Source of the DNA: Gloeocapsa sp. UFS-A4-WI-NPMV-4B04
Lineage (GTDB): Bacteria > Cyanobacteriota > Cyanobacteriia > Cyanobacteriales > Chroococcidiopsidaceae
DNA length: 39,956 bases
Assembly (NCBI GenBank): GCA_019359535.1
Contig: JAHHHE010000023.1
Coordinates: forward strand, 1 to 39,956
Reading direction: 5' to 3'
Shown here: positions 1 to 9,333 of the stretch, piece after piece
Position numbering within the stretch: the first letter of the stretch is position 1
Layout of the letters: each line of letters starts with the position of its first letter
The notes under the pieces: generated by a model
What the model was told of the DNA's origin: nothing
Database searches by the model: none
What the model saw: the letters and a program-made list of their open reading frames with translations, nothing else
Program-made: the position numbers and the translations under genes

Positions 1-41
1 AATCGCAGCGTTTCAGGATTCAACTCCCGCATGAACTGCAT
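1..41 (-). CDS. Possible 5' end of an IS630-type transposase (cut by window edge)
   Basis: An ATG at 41 opens a minus-strand frame that runs off the window, reading MQFMRELNPETLR. A start of the form 'LNPETLRLL' is what I remember from N-termini of cyanobacterial IS630-family transposases with a helix-turn-helix. Only 13 residues are visible, so this is a weak call from memory. It would fit the decayed genes immediately to the right. Confidence 0.3.
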   Translation of the reverse strand, partial: MQFMRELNPETLR

Positions 42-102
42 GGTTATAGGTACATAATCGCTACAATTCTATTTTGACAAATTTTAACTCTTAAGTGAGT
101 AA

Positions 103-327
103 TTTATTCTGCACATCTACTTACTATCTTTGCCACTTGTAGAGGCTTCAGCAAAGGTGCGTACTGGCCCGCCTACTGACGATGAGGCAGATTATGAATT
201 GCCAATCTGGGCAGGTGAGATTCCCCTACATTTTACGGCGGCTGCACCAGTTAACGATCCGCGTTTACAGTTGGGGATTGAACCACCTAGCTACGCATGG
301 AATTACACCACCAAAAGAGAAAACTAA
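103..327 (+). pseudogene. C-terminal remnant of a pyridoxamine 5'-phosphate oxidase-like FMN protein
   Basis: The frame is open from 103, just after an in-frame TAA, and ends with TAA at 325-327. The readable 65-residue tail from the TTG at 130 contains VEASAKVRTGPP, DYELPIWAGEIPL and a closing YAWNY. This is the usual C-terminus of pyridoxamine 5'-phosphate oxidase-related (split-barrel FMN) proteins of roughly 200 residues. The N-terminal two thirds, which would hold most FMN contacts, are absent upstream, and the region before 103 shows no matching frame. I infer a truncated, non-functional copy. It sits 85 bp before a broken pdxJ, so a two-gene vitamin B6-related unit may have decayed together. 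Confidence 0.6.
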
Positions 328-411
328 TCCAAGTTCCTTAATGGTTGTAGCGGAGATAGCTTGAAATGGTGTGAGTTTTTCGTTACGCATTCTTGATGAA
401 AGGTGAAATTA

Positions 412-1133
412 ATGACTAATCTCAGCGTTAACTTGAATAAGGTTGCTCTACTCAGAAATTCTCGAAATTTAGAAATACCGAGTGTTATTGACGCAGCAAA
501 TACCTGTATCAAAGCTGGCGTACATATATCACCGTCCATCCACGTCCAGATCAGCGACACATCAAGCCCTTAGATGTTTATGCACTAGCAGAAATACTGA
601 CGGTGGAATTCAACATAGAAGGCAACCCATTGCCTGAATTTATGGACATGATCCGCAAGGTAAAACCGACTCAATGCACTCTCGTACCCGATTCGCCTGA
701 TGCATTTACATCAGATCGTGGCTGGAATCTCACGGAAGATGGCGATCGCCTAATGCCAATAATTCAAGAATTAAAAAATTTAGGAGTTCGAGTCAGTCTC
801 TTTATGGACTGTAACTTAGCTCAAATTGAACGTGCTAAAGCGATAGGGGCAGATCGAATTGAATTATATACAGAACCTTATGCAAGAGCGTTTCGTATGG
901 GTGATATGGAATCTGTCTTTTACCAGTATGCTCTTGCAACTCAAAAAGCTCAAGAAATCGGATTGGGGGTAAATGCTGGACATGATCTAAATCTCCAAAA
1001 CCTGGGCAAGTTCTGTTCAATCCCAGGCATCCTTGAGGTTTCTATCGGTCACGCATTGGTGACTGAGGCATTGGAAATAGGTCTGTTTACTACAGTAAAA
1101 CAATACTTGAAAGCCTTATCTAATCAGCAATAG
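412..1133 (+). pseudogene. pdxJ: Pyridoxine 5'-phosphate synthase, frameshifted
   Basis: PdxJ condenses 1-deoxyxylulose 5-phosphate with 3-amino-2-oxopropyl phosphate to make pyridoxine 5'-phosphate. ATG at 412, after an AAGGTGA ribosome site, opens a frame reading [15 protein letters not shown] and ends at a TAG near 570. The following frame continues the same protein, with [14 protein letters not shown] read from about 528, then VEFNIEGNP (catalytic Glu region), PTQCTLVPD, ELYTEPYARA, NAGHDLNLQNL (conserved catalytic His) and SIGHALV. Joining the parts needs one missing base near 520-530 and gives about 240 residues, the normal PdxJ length. The wording (LSVNxNK, HPRPDxRH, EFNIEGxP) matches the Bacteroidetes/proteobacterial type rather than the usual cyanobacterial one, suggesting transfer. 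A sequencing error is the alternative to a pseudogene. Confidence 0.85.
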
Positions 1134-1202
1134 TAATTTTTTATGCAAATCAAATGACTTTGCCGCGATCGCCTACCCGACCATTAACTAGAAAATTAAA
1201 AA

Positions 1203-2015
1203 ATAGCTTATCTTGCAGGTATTTACATTTATCCGATTAAGTCACTAGATGGCATTGCAATTACCCAAGCAACAATTCTCAAAAGTGGCGCTATTAACCA
1301 CGATCGCGAATTTGCCATTTTTGATCAAAAAGGTAATTTCGTTAATGGCAAACGCAATTCTAAAATTCACTTACTGCGCTCATCCTTTGATACCGATGCC
1401 CAGATCGTCTCCTTTCAAGTCCAAAACACAGAGCAAAAATATGAATTTCATCTAGATCAACGAAGTGTGATTACAGCTTGGTTAAGTAACTATTTCGGCT
1501 TCCCCGTCCAACTCCAAAACTCGTTAACGGGTTTCCCCGATGATACCAATGCGCCTGGGCCTACTGTAATTAGCACAGCAACCTTGGAAGCGATCGCTTC
1601 CTGGTTTCCTGAAATTAGCTTAGACGAAATGCGAATCCGCTTGAGAACTAACCTTGAGATTGGCGGAGTACCAGCATTCTGGGAAGATCAGTTGTTCGAC
1701 GATGCAGATTCAGTTGTGCAATTTCAAGTAGGCAATGTCTTATTTGAAGGGATCAATCCCTGTCAACGTTGTGTTGTACCGACACGGGAGCCTTTTAGTG
1801 CAGCAGTATATCCAAATTTTCAAAAGATATTCGTAGCAAAACGCCGAGCCAGTTTACCATCTTGGGCAGGCTCTCGCTTCAATCATTTTTTCAAGCTAGC
1901 TGTCAACACACGAGTGCCTGAATCAGAGGCTAGCAAAACTATTCAAGTTGGAGACTCGATTCAGATTTTGGGTACTAAAGTAACAATAGCGAGGAATTTT
2001 GCAGCGGATTCCTAA
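1203..2015 (+). CDS. MOSC domain protein (N-terminal beta-barrel plus MOSC), no canonical start codon
   Basis: MOSC proteins are relatives of the molybdenum-cofactor sulfurase C-terminal domain, proposed to carry sulfur on a conserved cysteine or handle Moco-bound sulfur. The open frame reads YLAGIYIYPIKSLDG at once, the typical first residues of the beta-barrel domain, then INHDREFAIFD, NGKRN, and in the MOSC part NLEIGG, FWEDQL, VGNVLFEG and the conserved INPCQRCVVPTREP. An in-frame TAA lies at 1197-1199 and no ATG, GTG or TTG precedes the family N-terminus, so the start is either ATA at 1203 or lost. The first regular start, GTG at 1467, would delete about 88 residues including the whole barrel. 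The 3' end overlaps the next gene by 17 bp, implying coupling. Length without the problem would be about 270 residues. Confidence 0.75.
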   Translation: MAYLAGIYIYPIKSLDGIAITQATILKSGAINHDREFAIFDQKGNFVNGKRNSKIHLLRSSFDTDAQIVSFQVQNTEQKYEFHLDQRSVITAWLSNYFGFPVQLQNSLTGFPDDTNAPGPTVISTATLEAIASWFPEISLDEMRIRLRTNLEIGGVPAFWEDQLFDDADSVVQFQVGNVLFEGINPCQRCVVPTREPFSAAVYPNFQKIFVAKRRASLPSWAGSRFNHFFKLAVNTRVPESEASKTIQVGDSIQILGTKVTIARNFAADS

Positions 2016-2889
2016 CTCAATTAACCCAGAAATAGGATTAGCATACGGTTTTTTTGGTGTACTTGGCTTCAGCCTAACTTTGCCAGCAACACGGGCGGCT
2101 GTAGTTGACCTTGATCCGGTATTCGTTGGGCTAGGACGTGCCTTAGTTGCAGCTATATTAGCGGCAGCACTTTTAAGGATTACTAAACAAAAGCGACCTG
2201 ATCGAAGACAACTAAAAAGCTTATTAATCGTTGCCTTTGGAGTAATTCTCGGATTTCCCCTGTTGTCTGCTTGGGCGATGCAACAGTTACCAGCTTCTCA
2301 CGGTGCGGTCGTTACGGGTATTTTGCCATTGGCAACGGCGATCGCGGGAACAATTCGGGCGGGCGATCGCCCATCACGAGGTTTCTGGATTGCCAGTATC
2401 ACTGGTAGCTTTACTGTGATTGCTTTTGCGGTAATTTCGGGTGCAGGTCAGCCCCAAGTTGCTGATCTTGCTTTAATTGGTGCTAGTGTAGCTGCTGCGA
2501 TTGGCTACGCCGAAGGTGGACGTTTGACACAGGTAATGGGAGGATGGCAGGTGATTAGTTGGGCTTTGGTATTAGCAGCTCCCATCGTAGCTTTACCCGT
2601 GATTGTGGCAGTGTTAGAGCATGGATTGGTTGCTTCACCGTCTGCTTGGTTAGGCTTCGGTTATGTCAGTGTTATTAGCCAGTTTTTTGCCTTTTTTGCT
2701 TGGTATCAGGGGCTAGCAATCGGGGGTGTAGCACGAGTTAGTCAAATCCAACTTTTGCAACCATTTTTGACAATTTTGGCATCGGCGTTATTTTTAGGCG
2801 AGGCGATCGCTCCATTTACAATTGGGACTGCAACCCTAGTAGCTGCTACCGTAGCATTAGGTAAAAAAGCAGCCATTAAACGCAGGTGA
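1999..2889 (+). CDS. EamA/DMT-family membrane transporter
   Basis: This is a 296-residue protein with about ten hydrophobic segments in two repeated halves, the layout of EamA (drug/metabolite transporter) permeases. Visible features include the N-terminal GLAYGFFGVLGFSLTLPATR helix, FVGLGRALVA in the first repeat, and in the second repeat ISQFFAFFAWYQGLAIGG with the terminal FLGEAIAPFTIGTATLVAA typical of the family. The start is a TTG at 1999 inside the end of the MOSC gene, so translation is probably coupled. The substrate cannot be told from sequence. HIP1 sites lie inside the gene. Confidence 0.85.
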   Translation: MQRIPNSINPEIGLAYGFFGVLGFSLTLPATRAAVVDLDPVFVGLGRALVAAILAAALLRITKQKRPDRRQLKSLLIVAFGVILGFPLLSAWAMQQLPASHGAVVTGILPLATAIAGTIRAGDRPSRGFWIASITGSFTVIAFAVISGAGQPQVADLALIGASVAAAIGYAEGGRLTQVMGGWQVISWALVLAAPIVALPVIVAVLEHGLVASPSAWLGFGYVSVISQFFAFFAWYQGLAIGGVARVSQIQLLQPFLTILASALFLGEAIAPFTIGTATLVAATVALGKKAAIKRR

Positions 2890-2929
2890 TGACTAAACTG
2901 TGTCGGGGCAGTGGGTAGAAAAAAAGTCA

Positions 2930-3021
2930 ATAAGTAATTAGTAAGTAGACATTAAAAGCAAAGCAGTAATGAGTAAGTAGTATAAAAAATATTTTATTTC
3001 ACTGCTCACTACTCACTCTTC
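2930..3021. repeat. Heptamer-bounded inverted repeat (GAGTAGT family)
   Basis: Between the EamA gene and aat, degenerate TAAGTAG/GAGTAAG heptamers on the left (2930-2981) face the reverse-complement string CACTGCTCACTACTCACTC on the right (3000-3018). The same motif set recurs at 14790-14872, 20487-20684 and 36460-36636. Only the ends are shared; the spacers differ. Confidence 0.6.
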
Positions 3022-3049
3022 AAAGCGAGGCTTGTTAAATATCTACAGA

Positions 3050-3625
3050 TTATTCAAGAAAGCACCGACGCTGTAAAGCTTGGTTGAGCAAAGCTTGATA
3101 CTGTTTCTCGTTAACTGTATAAGCTCCAAATCGCTCTAGGTGGGGATTCATCATTTGTGCATCAAAGAAAACAAAGGAATGCGATCGCAATCTTTCTACT
3201 AACTTTACAAGCGCTACTTTCGAGCCTTCAGGAATGCGGTAAAACATTGATTCCCCAATGAATGCTCCTCCAATTACAAGCCCTAAAATTCCGCCAGCAA
3301 GTTCTTCGCCTTGCCAAGTCTCAAAACTATAAGCCCAGCCACACTGGTATAGTTCCCAGTAAATCTGTTGTAAATCTTGGGAAATCCAAGTTGTTTCGCG
3401 ATCAGCACAGCCAGCAACTACAGCTTTGAAGTCGCGGTTAATCGCAACTGTAAAACGTTCAGAGTTAAGGACACGCCGCAGTGATTTGGGGTAACGAAAT
3501 TGTTTGTCTAAAGGTATCAGAGTGCGATCGCGGCTGGCATACCATCCCAAGGTATTCGTTTCATCAGCCATCAAAAAATAACCCTGAGCGTAACCCTCAA
3601 TGATCGCGGAAATATCAAATTTCAT
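3050..3625 (-). CDS. aat: Leucyl/phenylalanyl-tRNA-protein transferase
   Basis: Aat transfers Leu or Phe from aminoacyl-tRNA to N-terminal Arg or Lys of proteins, making N-degrons for ClpS/ClpAP in the cytoplasm. The 191-residue product carries the family core: GCADRETTWISQDL, YQCGWAYSFETWQGEELAGGILG, GGAFIGESMFYRIPEGSKVALVKLV (shortened here), and the C-terminal FFDAQMMNPHLERFGA. It begins MKFDISAIIEGYAQGYFLMAD, the short N-terminus usual for cyanobacterial members, lacking the longer N-terminal domain of the E. coli enzyme. It has about 125 bp of unannotated sequence upstream, and a heptamer repeat separates it from the EamA gene. Confidence 0.93.
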   Translation of the reverse strand: MKFDISAIIEGYAQGYFLMADETNTLGWYASRDRTLIPLDKQFRYPKSLRRVLNSERFTVAINRDFKAVVAGCADRETTWISQDLQQIYWELYQCGWAYSFETWQGEELAGGILGLVIGGAFIGESMFYRIPEGSKVALVKLVERLRSHSFVFFDAQMMNPHLERFGAYTVNEKQYQALLNQALQRRCFLE

Positions 3626-3994
3626 GAATCAATAATCAAGTTGAGCTATAGCAGGTGTTCCTAAATTTAAGTACACAAATCTATACCACTTTTCTATTAC
3701 CAGAAACTATACAATTAAAAGCTAATAATACTGAATAAAGAACGATTCAAGTTTAGGCAGGAGTGTTACTTAACGTGAGTAGCCGCCGTTCTCTCTGATG
3801 TTCCATCCGAGAGCTTGCGGCGGGCTTCGCTGAGTAGTAAACAATTCCTCTGCACTCCTTAGTGTCCGAAGTTGACTTAAGAGTAGTAGAGCAGAAAATG
3901 ACATCTCTTTGCCTAATACGCCAGATTTGCATAGCAAGATTGCAGTCAGCACGGTTACACCGCAATTTGCTTTAGTCCCTAATCCCTAGTCAAA
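3626..3994. other. Intergenic stretch with a possible IS605 OrfB-like tail remnant
   Basis: No intact gene. On the minus strand two overlapping frames (about 3753-3965) read fragments such as CNRADCNLAMQIW and, one frame over, ELFTTQRSPPQALGWNIREN. These remind me of tails of IS200/IS605 OrfB transposases in cyanobacteria, switched between frames, but nothing here is long enough to be sure. Confidence 0.25.
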
Positions 3995-4324
3995 ATGGCT
4001 GATCCGATTCCACCGATTACTTTACCTTCTGCTCACAATGCCCAGCAAGAAGGTGAATGGTTAACTAATGTTTTGCAACGGTGGCTTGATGAAGAATTCC
4101 TCCCTGAGCCAGTTAACCAGCAAATTGCTCGCCGCGCTGCCCAAATTTTTGTCCGCCAACGCATGGAAGGGGAAAATGACCTTGGTTCTCTTGTCATTGC
4201 AATTGTGACAGAGATGCAGGCATTTGATTTTTCAAAAAGTTTTTATGGTGAATTTGCGATCGCCAATGCAGTCAGCGATCTACTCTTAGATAGTCTGGGA
4301 ATTGATCGCTGCTGTGGTCAATAG
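3995..4324 (+). CDS. Conserved cyanobacterial protein of unknown function
   Basis: The 109-residue acidic, soluble protein starts MADPIPPITLPSAHNAQQ and contains WLDEEFLPEPVNQQIA, RRAAQIFVRQRMEGENDLG and the C-terminal NAVSDLLLDSLGIDRCCGQ with a Cys-Cys pair four residues from the end. I recall nearly identical hypothetical proteins in other cyanobacteria, but know no function. No signal peptide or membrane segment is visible. It is transcribed towards rpsN, which lies on the other strand, with an inverted repeat between the two stops. Confidence 0.8.
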   Translation: MADPIPPITLPSAHNAQQEGEWLTNVLQRWLDEEFLPEPVNQQIARRAAQIFVRQRMEGENDLGSLVIAIVTEMQAFDFSKSFYGEFAIANAVSDLLLDSLGIDRCCGQ

Positions 4325-4432
4325 CTATTAGCAGTCAGCAGTCAGCTGAGAATAATCATTACTACTAATCATTATCTTTTGCCATTAAACTAACCACTCA
4401 AAGCTGATAGCTAATGACTGATAGCTTAACTA
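4322..4432. repeat. Inverted repeat, AGCTATTAGCAGTCAGC family
   Basis: AGCTATTAGCAGTCAGCAG at 4323-4341 faces the reverse-complement-like AAGCTGATAGCTAATGACTG string at about 4400-4430, spanning the gap between two convergent genes. A second copy of the same ends brackets the zwf-opcA gap (14755-14970). It could also act as a two-way transcription end. Confidence 0.6.
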
Positions 4433-4434
4433 AA

Positions 4435-4737
4435 CTACCAGCTAGATTTCACCACACCGGGTAAAAGACCTTCATGCGCCCATTCGCGGAACACATGGCG
4501 AGAAAGCCCAAAATCCTTGTAGACACCTCTAGAACGACCAGTAACCCAGCAACGATTCCGCAGGCGAGTACGGGCGCTGCTACGGGGTAGCCGTTGAATT
4601 TGTCGATGTAACTCCAACTTCTCGCGTTGAGAAGTGGCATTATCAAACTGTTCTAACAAAGCTTGCCGCTTGTCGGCATATTTCGCCACAATCTCTTCAC
4701 GCTTTTTCTCGCGTTCAATCATGCTTTTTTTAGCCAT
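4435..4737 (-). CDS. rpsN: 30S ribosomal protein S14
   Basis: S14 binds 16S rRNA in the head of the 30S subunit. The 100-residue product begins [15 protein letters not shown] and ends with the S14 signature: [22 protein letters not shown], then [22 protein letters not shown] and VKSSW (split here for length). This is the long, zinc-free form, since the C-x2-C pairs of the short form are absent, and it matches chloroplast and cyanobacterial S14. It is the last gene of the minus-strand run serS-rseP-nth-rpsN, separated from nth by a 193 bp gap that holds a dispersed repeat, so it may have its own promoter. Confidence 0.97.
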   Translation of the reverse strand: MAKKSMIEREKKREEIVAKYADKRQALLEQFDNATSQREKLELHRQIQRLPRSSARTRLRNRCWVTGRSRGVYKDFGLSRHVFREWAHEGLLPGVVKSSW

Positions 4738-4806
4738 AATTCCTTAAAATTGTTTCCAATAAAGACAGTGTTGTCTATTCTATCGAATAGTGCCAGGACA
4801 AACTAT

Positions 4807-4919
4807 TAAAAAGTTGACAGTTGACAGTTGACAGTTGACATTTATTCGTGAGGTTTGAGGATGGGGATTTAAACCCGAGATCGTGACAATTGTCAATTGT
4901 CAATTGTCAATTGTCCACT
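4807..4919 (-). repeat. Dispersed repeat copy A1 with GTTGACA and TCAATTG tandem ends
   Basis: Four tandem GTTGACA heptamers (about 4813-4840), a core TTTATTCGTGAGGTTTGAGG, and four CAATTGT heptamers (about 4887-4916). A reverse-complement copy with the same ends and core lies at 34117-34272; this copy lacks about 43 bp from the middle of that one. Strand is arbitrary. Confidence 0.85.
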
Positions 4920-4930
4920 ATTAAACACGA

Positions 4931-5629
4931 TTACGTGGTAACACTGGCAGGAATATCAGTTACCTGATTCGTCTGCATCGGGTTAGCAGAGGGACATAAA
5001 TCACTTAGTACACAAGCAGAGCAAGCCGGATTACGTGCTTTACAGATTGCTCTACCGTGATAAATAAGCCGAATTGACCAATTTTCCCAATCCTGCGACG
5101 GCAATAACCGCATCAAATCTTGCTCAATCCGCATTGGGTCTGTATGCTCAGTTAATCCCAAACGGTAGCTAAGGCGCTTGACATGAGTATCTACCGTTAC
5201 TCCAGCGTTAATTCCGTAAGCATGGGCAAGAACTACATTAGCAGTTTTACGCGCTACTCCTGGCAGTTGCAACAATTGTTCCATCCGCGCAGGCACTTGA
5301 CCATCAAATTGGCTGACAATCATTTGGCAAGCAGCTTGAATATTCTTCGCTTTATTGCGATAAAACCCAGTAGAACGTACCAAAGTTGCTAATTCTGCTA
5401 AATCTACATTTGCTAGAGCAGCTGCATCAGGAAAAGAGTGAAATAACGCCGGAGTAACTTGATTAACCCGCTCGTCAGTACATTGAGCCGAGAGAATTGT
5501 TGCTACTAACAACTGTACGGGGGTTTCATATCTAAGCGTACAAGGAGCAACTGGATAAAGTTGCTTGAGGCGAACTAAAATCTCCAGCGCCCGTTGTCTT
5601 TTAGCTGACCATTTCCGAGTAATGCTCAC
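4931..5629 (-). CDS. nth: Endonuclease III (DNA glycosylase/AP lyase)
   Basis: Nth removes oxidised pyrimidines and nicks abasic sites in base excision repair. Visible are the helix-hairpin-helix LPGVARKTANVVL with the catalytic lysine (residue 128 from the start used here), the catalytic aspartate in VDTHVKRLS (147), and the [4Fe-4S] cluster ligands C-x6-C-x2-C-x5-C near the C-terminus (196, 203, 206, 212). I chose GTG at 5629 because it overlaps the rseP stop as GTGA, a usual coupled arrangement; a GTG at 5650 would add seven residues inside rseP. The product is 232 residues, slightly longer than E. coli Nth at both ends. It is co-directional with and probably co-transcribed with rseP and serS. 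Confidence 0.96.
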   Translation of the reverse strand: MSITRKWSAKRQRALEILVRLKQLYPVAPCTLRYETPVQLLVATILSAQCTDERVNQVTPALFHSFPDAAALANVDLAELATLVRSTGFYRNKAKNIQAACQMIVSQFDGQVPARMEQLLQLPGVARKTANVVLAHAYGINAGVTVDTHVKRLSYRLGLTEHTDPMRIEQDLMRLLPSQDWENWSIRLIYHGRAICKARNPACSACVLSDLCPSANPMQTNQVTDIPASVTT

Positions 5630-6717
5630 TGGAACAAATTTTGCACCCACGCCAAGTTTGCAGTATCGCGCACAATCAAGAAAATCCCCAAACCCAACAA
5701 TACCATCAGTCCGGTTTGCATTACACCATCTTGAATACGGCTAGGAAGTGGTTTTCCTCGCAATCCTTCAATTAGCAGAAACGCTAGCTGACCACCATCT
5801 AATGCTGGTAGAGGCAAAATGTTGATAATTGCCAGGTTAATGCTAATCAAGGCAGCAAATTGAAACAGACTTCCGGCATCTGACTGAGCGATGTTAGCCC
5901 CAATTTCGACAATTTTCACAGGTCCTGCTAATTGTGAAGCAGTTTGGCCGAAGTTGCTAACTAACTTCCCGAAACCGTCAACCGTGAGAACTACAATTCG
6001 CTGGAATTCTACTGCCCCTTTGCTTAAAGCTTCTACTAAGTTGGTGGTGCGGTGACGCACTACATTACCATGAGGAGCTAGCTGGACACCAATCCGACCG
6101 TTGCCATCGGCTCCCGGCTCTGGCTTGACCCTTAGAGACAATGTTTGATCGCCACGCTGAATTGTTAGTGGTAGTGTCTGGTTGGGATGATCTTGAATAA
6201 TTTGCTTTAAAGTTTGCAAGGATGCTTCAGTTGCACCTAGTTCTTTGCCATCCACTGCCAAAACGATATCGCCTGATTTGAGACCAGCTTTAGCGGCAAC
6301 AGAAGTTTGTTCTGTAACTACTTTGGGTACTAAAACACCAGGTTGGTAGTTAAATTCTGGCACACCTACAGTTACTATCTGCCCGACTAAGAGAAAGTAG
6401 GCAAAGATTAAATTTGCTATTACTCCAGCACTGATAACGATCGCGCGATCGAGAACGGGGCGGTTACGCAGCAAATTTGGGTCATTATCAGGAATCTTGC
6501 TGTCAGGGTCATCGTCAGGAAAGCCGACATACCCACCTAAAGGGATTGCTCGCACAGCATATTCTGTTTCTGGCCCTTGATATTTAAACAAAGCGGGACC
6601 AAAGCCAACAGAGAAACGATTTACGTGGATACCTTGAGACCGGGCAGCAACAAAGTGTCCCAGTTCATGTACCACAATCAATAAAGCTAAAACTGCGATC
6701 GCTGCCAAAACTGACAT
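5626..6717 (-). CDS. rseP: Site-2 protease, RseP-type membrane zinc metalloprotease (M50)
   Basis: Site-2 proteases cut transmembrane segments of regulators such as anti-sigma factors inside the membrane. The 363-residue protein has the zinc motif HELGH at residues 17-21 in the first membrane helix, a single PDZ domain at roughly 130-200 (AAKAGLKSGDIVLAVDGKEL), and the third zinc ligand in NILPLPALDGGQL near residue 310, followed by a final membrane helix. This is the normal cyanobacterial layout. It lies 34 bp downstream of serS and overlaps nth by four bases. The natural substrate is not indicated by neighbours. Confidence 0.95.
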   Translation of the reverse strand: MSVLAAIAVLALLIVVHELGHFVAARSQGIHVNRFSVGFGPALFKYQGPETEYAVRAIPLGGYVGFPDDDPDSKIPDNDPNLLRNRPVLDRAIVISAGVIANLIFAYFLLVGQIVTVGVPEFNYQPGVLVPKVVTEQTSVAAKAGLKSGDIVLAVDGKELGATEASLQTLKQIIQDHPNQTLPLTIQRGDQTLSLRVKPEPGADGNGRIGVQLAPHGNVVRHRTTNLVEALSKGAVEFQRIVVLTVDGFGKLVSNFGQTASQLAGPVKIVEIGANIAQSDAGSLFQFAALISINLAIINILPLPALDGGQLAFLLIEGLRGKPLPSRIQDGVMQTGLMVLLGLGIFLIVRDTANLAWVQNLFQ

Positions 6718-6751
6718 AGAAAAACTTAATCTAATTCAACATTATTTAATT

Positions 6752-8065
<1,314 letters not shown>

Positions 8066-8154
8066 CTAGTATTTTCTTACCACTACATCAATACACCAGA
8101 ATATATCCTCTTTTAAGCCTAAATTTGTATTTCCCCAACTCCTAACCCCTTCTT

Positions 8155-8733
8155 TTACTGCCGATTTACACGATTGAGCAGCCATAGGGAACCGATTAGA
8201 CCTGCAAAGTGAGCCGCAACCGTATTTGTGTTTGCCTGCACTACAAAAATATCTAGAGGTCGAATAATCCGGCTAGGATCAACTTGGTAAACCCCCACAC
8301 CAGCTTGCGGTAAAGTCAACGATTTTGCTACAAGAGCGCCCACAATCGCTTGTGCGCCGATAAGACCGACCAGTAGTCCTACCAAATTGATGCTCAATCC
8401 CAAGCGCAACAGTTGAATCGTATCTGCCTTACGTGGACGATTATTAGGATTAGATGATTGGAGTTGTTTAGAAATCCTGATGTAACGGAAAGCCCAAAAT
8501 ATGCTTGCTCCCAGGGCAATTACAGCAATAACCGCAAAAAATATCCCTAGCCCAGTTCCTACACTCTTTTGACCAGTAGAAACGTCACGACTAAGGCTAG
8601 CAAACCCCAAAATCACAGCAGCAACTACGCCCAGAACTAACTGCGCCCAGAAGCTAGCCCAACCTGTAAGCCGAAACGTCTGGGCAATTTCCTGGATAGT
8701 TGAAGTTGATTTGGACTCGGGCCTTTCTAACAT
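8155..8733 (-). CDS. DUF3611 family membrane protein
   Basis: The 192-residue protein has four predicted membrane helices (about 25-47, 60-85, 110-135 and a C-terminal one at 170-188) and the motifs TGWASFWAQLVLGVVAAVIL and RLGLSINLVGLLVGLIGAQA that I associate with DUF3611 proteins of cyanobacteria and plastids. The function is unknown. The central loop 90-105 is basic and polar. It is co-directional with serS, 110 bp upstream of it, and could share its transcript; I see no clear terminator between. Confidence 0.8.
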   Translation of the reverse strand: MLERPESKSTSTIQEIAQTFRLTGWASFWAQLVLGVVAAVILGFASLSRDVSTGQKSVGTGLGIFFAVIAVIALGASIFWAFRYIRISKQLQSSNPNNRPRKADTIQLLRLGLSINLVGLLVGLIGAQAIVGALVAKSLTLPQAGVGVYQVDPSRIIRPLDIFVVQANTNTVAAHFAGLIGSLWLLNRVNRQ

Positions 8734-9333
8734 ATTTATCCCTAATCTGGGTGGCTATGGTGAGGCGAACTACACCCTTTGAAGTAACTCTTTTAGTGTC
8801 CCTGTCTTGTAACAAACTCGTCAAGCGTTATTAAGGTTTCGATACTTCCTAACGTAGTATGGGAAAGTTTTAAGATTGGGTAGCCTTGATATCTGAGTCG
8901 GCTACACCCCAGATTGATTGTAATGATTTATTGAAAGTAGCTGTTTATTTTAGGACTACACGCTATACGGCTTTTGGGTTGTAAGCTTGCACGTAGACGA
9001 GTAGCGGTTTGTCATCAGACATTGCTCTTTGTCAAAAAAATGTCAGGCATTTACTAGCTATTTCGCAAAAATCAGTTACCTCAACTCACTACTGCCCGAA
9101 ACCATGGCAAGTAATTATTGAAAATAGTATCTGAAACTACAGATAAATTATAAGTTATGTGAATCTAAATTTTAATTTTAGATAACTTATGATTCTTTAG
9201 ATACTATTTACTAAAATGACTCTATCTTTTATCTAATACCAAATATCAAAATTATTATTATCATGTTGTCAAAAGTCGTAAGTACACCGTTACACCAAAA
9301 ATTCTCATTACTGCCAAGCTCCAAAATATATTT
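8734..9333. other. 600 bp gene-free stretch before the padR gene
   Basis: No ORF of note on either strand. It is AT-rich towards the right and holds a nested inverted repeat at 9122-9209, described separately. Divergent promoters for the DUF3611 gene (left) and padR (right) are expected here, but I cannot point to firm -35/-10 boxes. Confidence 0.6.
9122..9209. repeat. Nested inverted repeat upstream of padR
   Basis: Outer arms AAATAGTATCT (9122-9132) and AGATACTATTT (9199-9209) are perfect 11-base inverted repeats. Inside them ATAAGTTAT (9150-9158) and ATAACTTAT (9182-9190) form a second perfect pair. The element ends 124 bp before the PadR start codon. It may be an operator region, a structured leader, or a small non-autonomous insertion. 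Confidence 0.75.

Noticed and set aside
4807..4919. CRISPR array
   Set aside because: Units are 7 bp with no spacers; these are tandem heptamers in a dispersed repeat.
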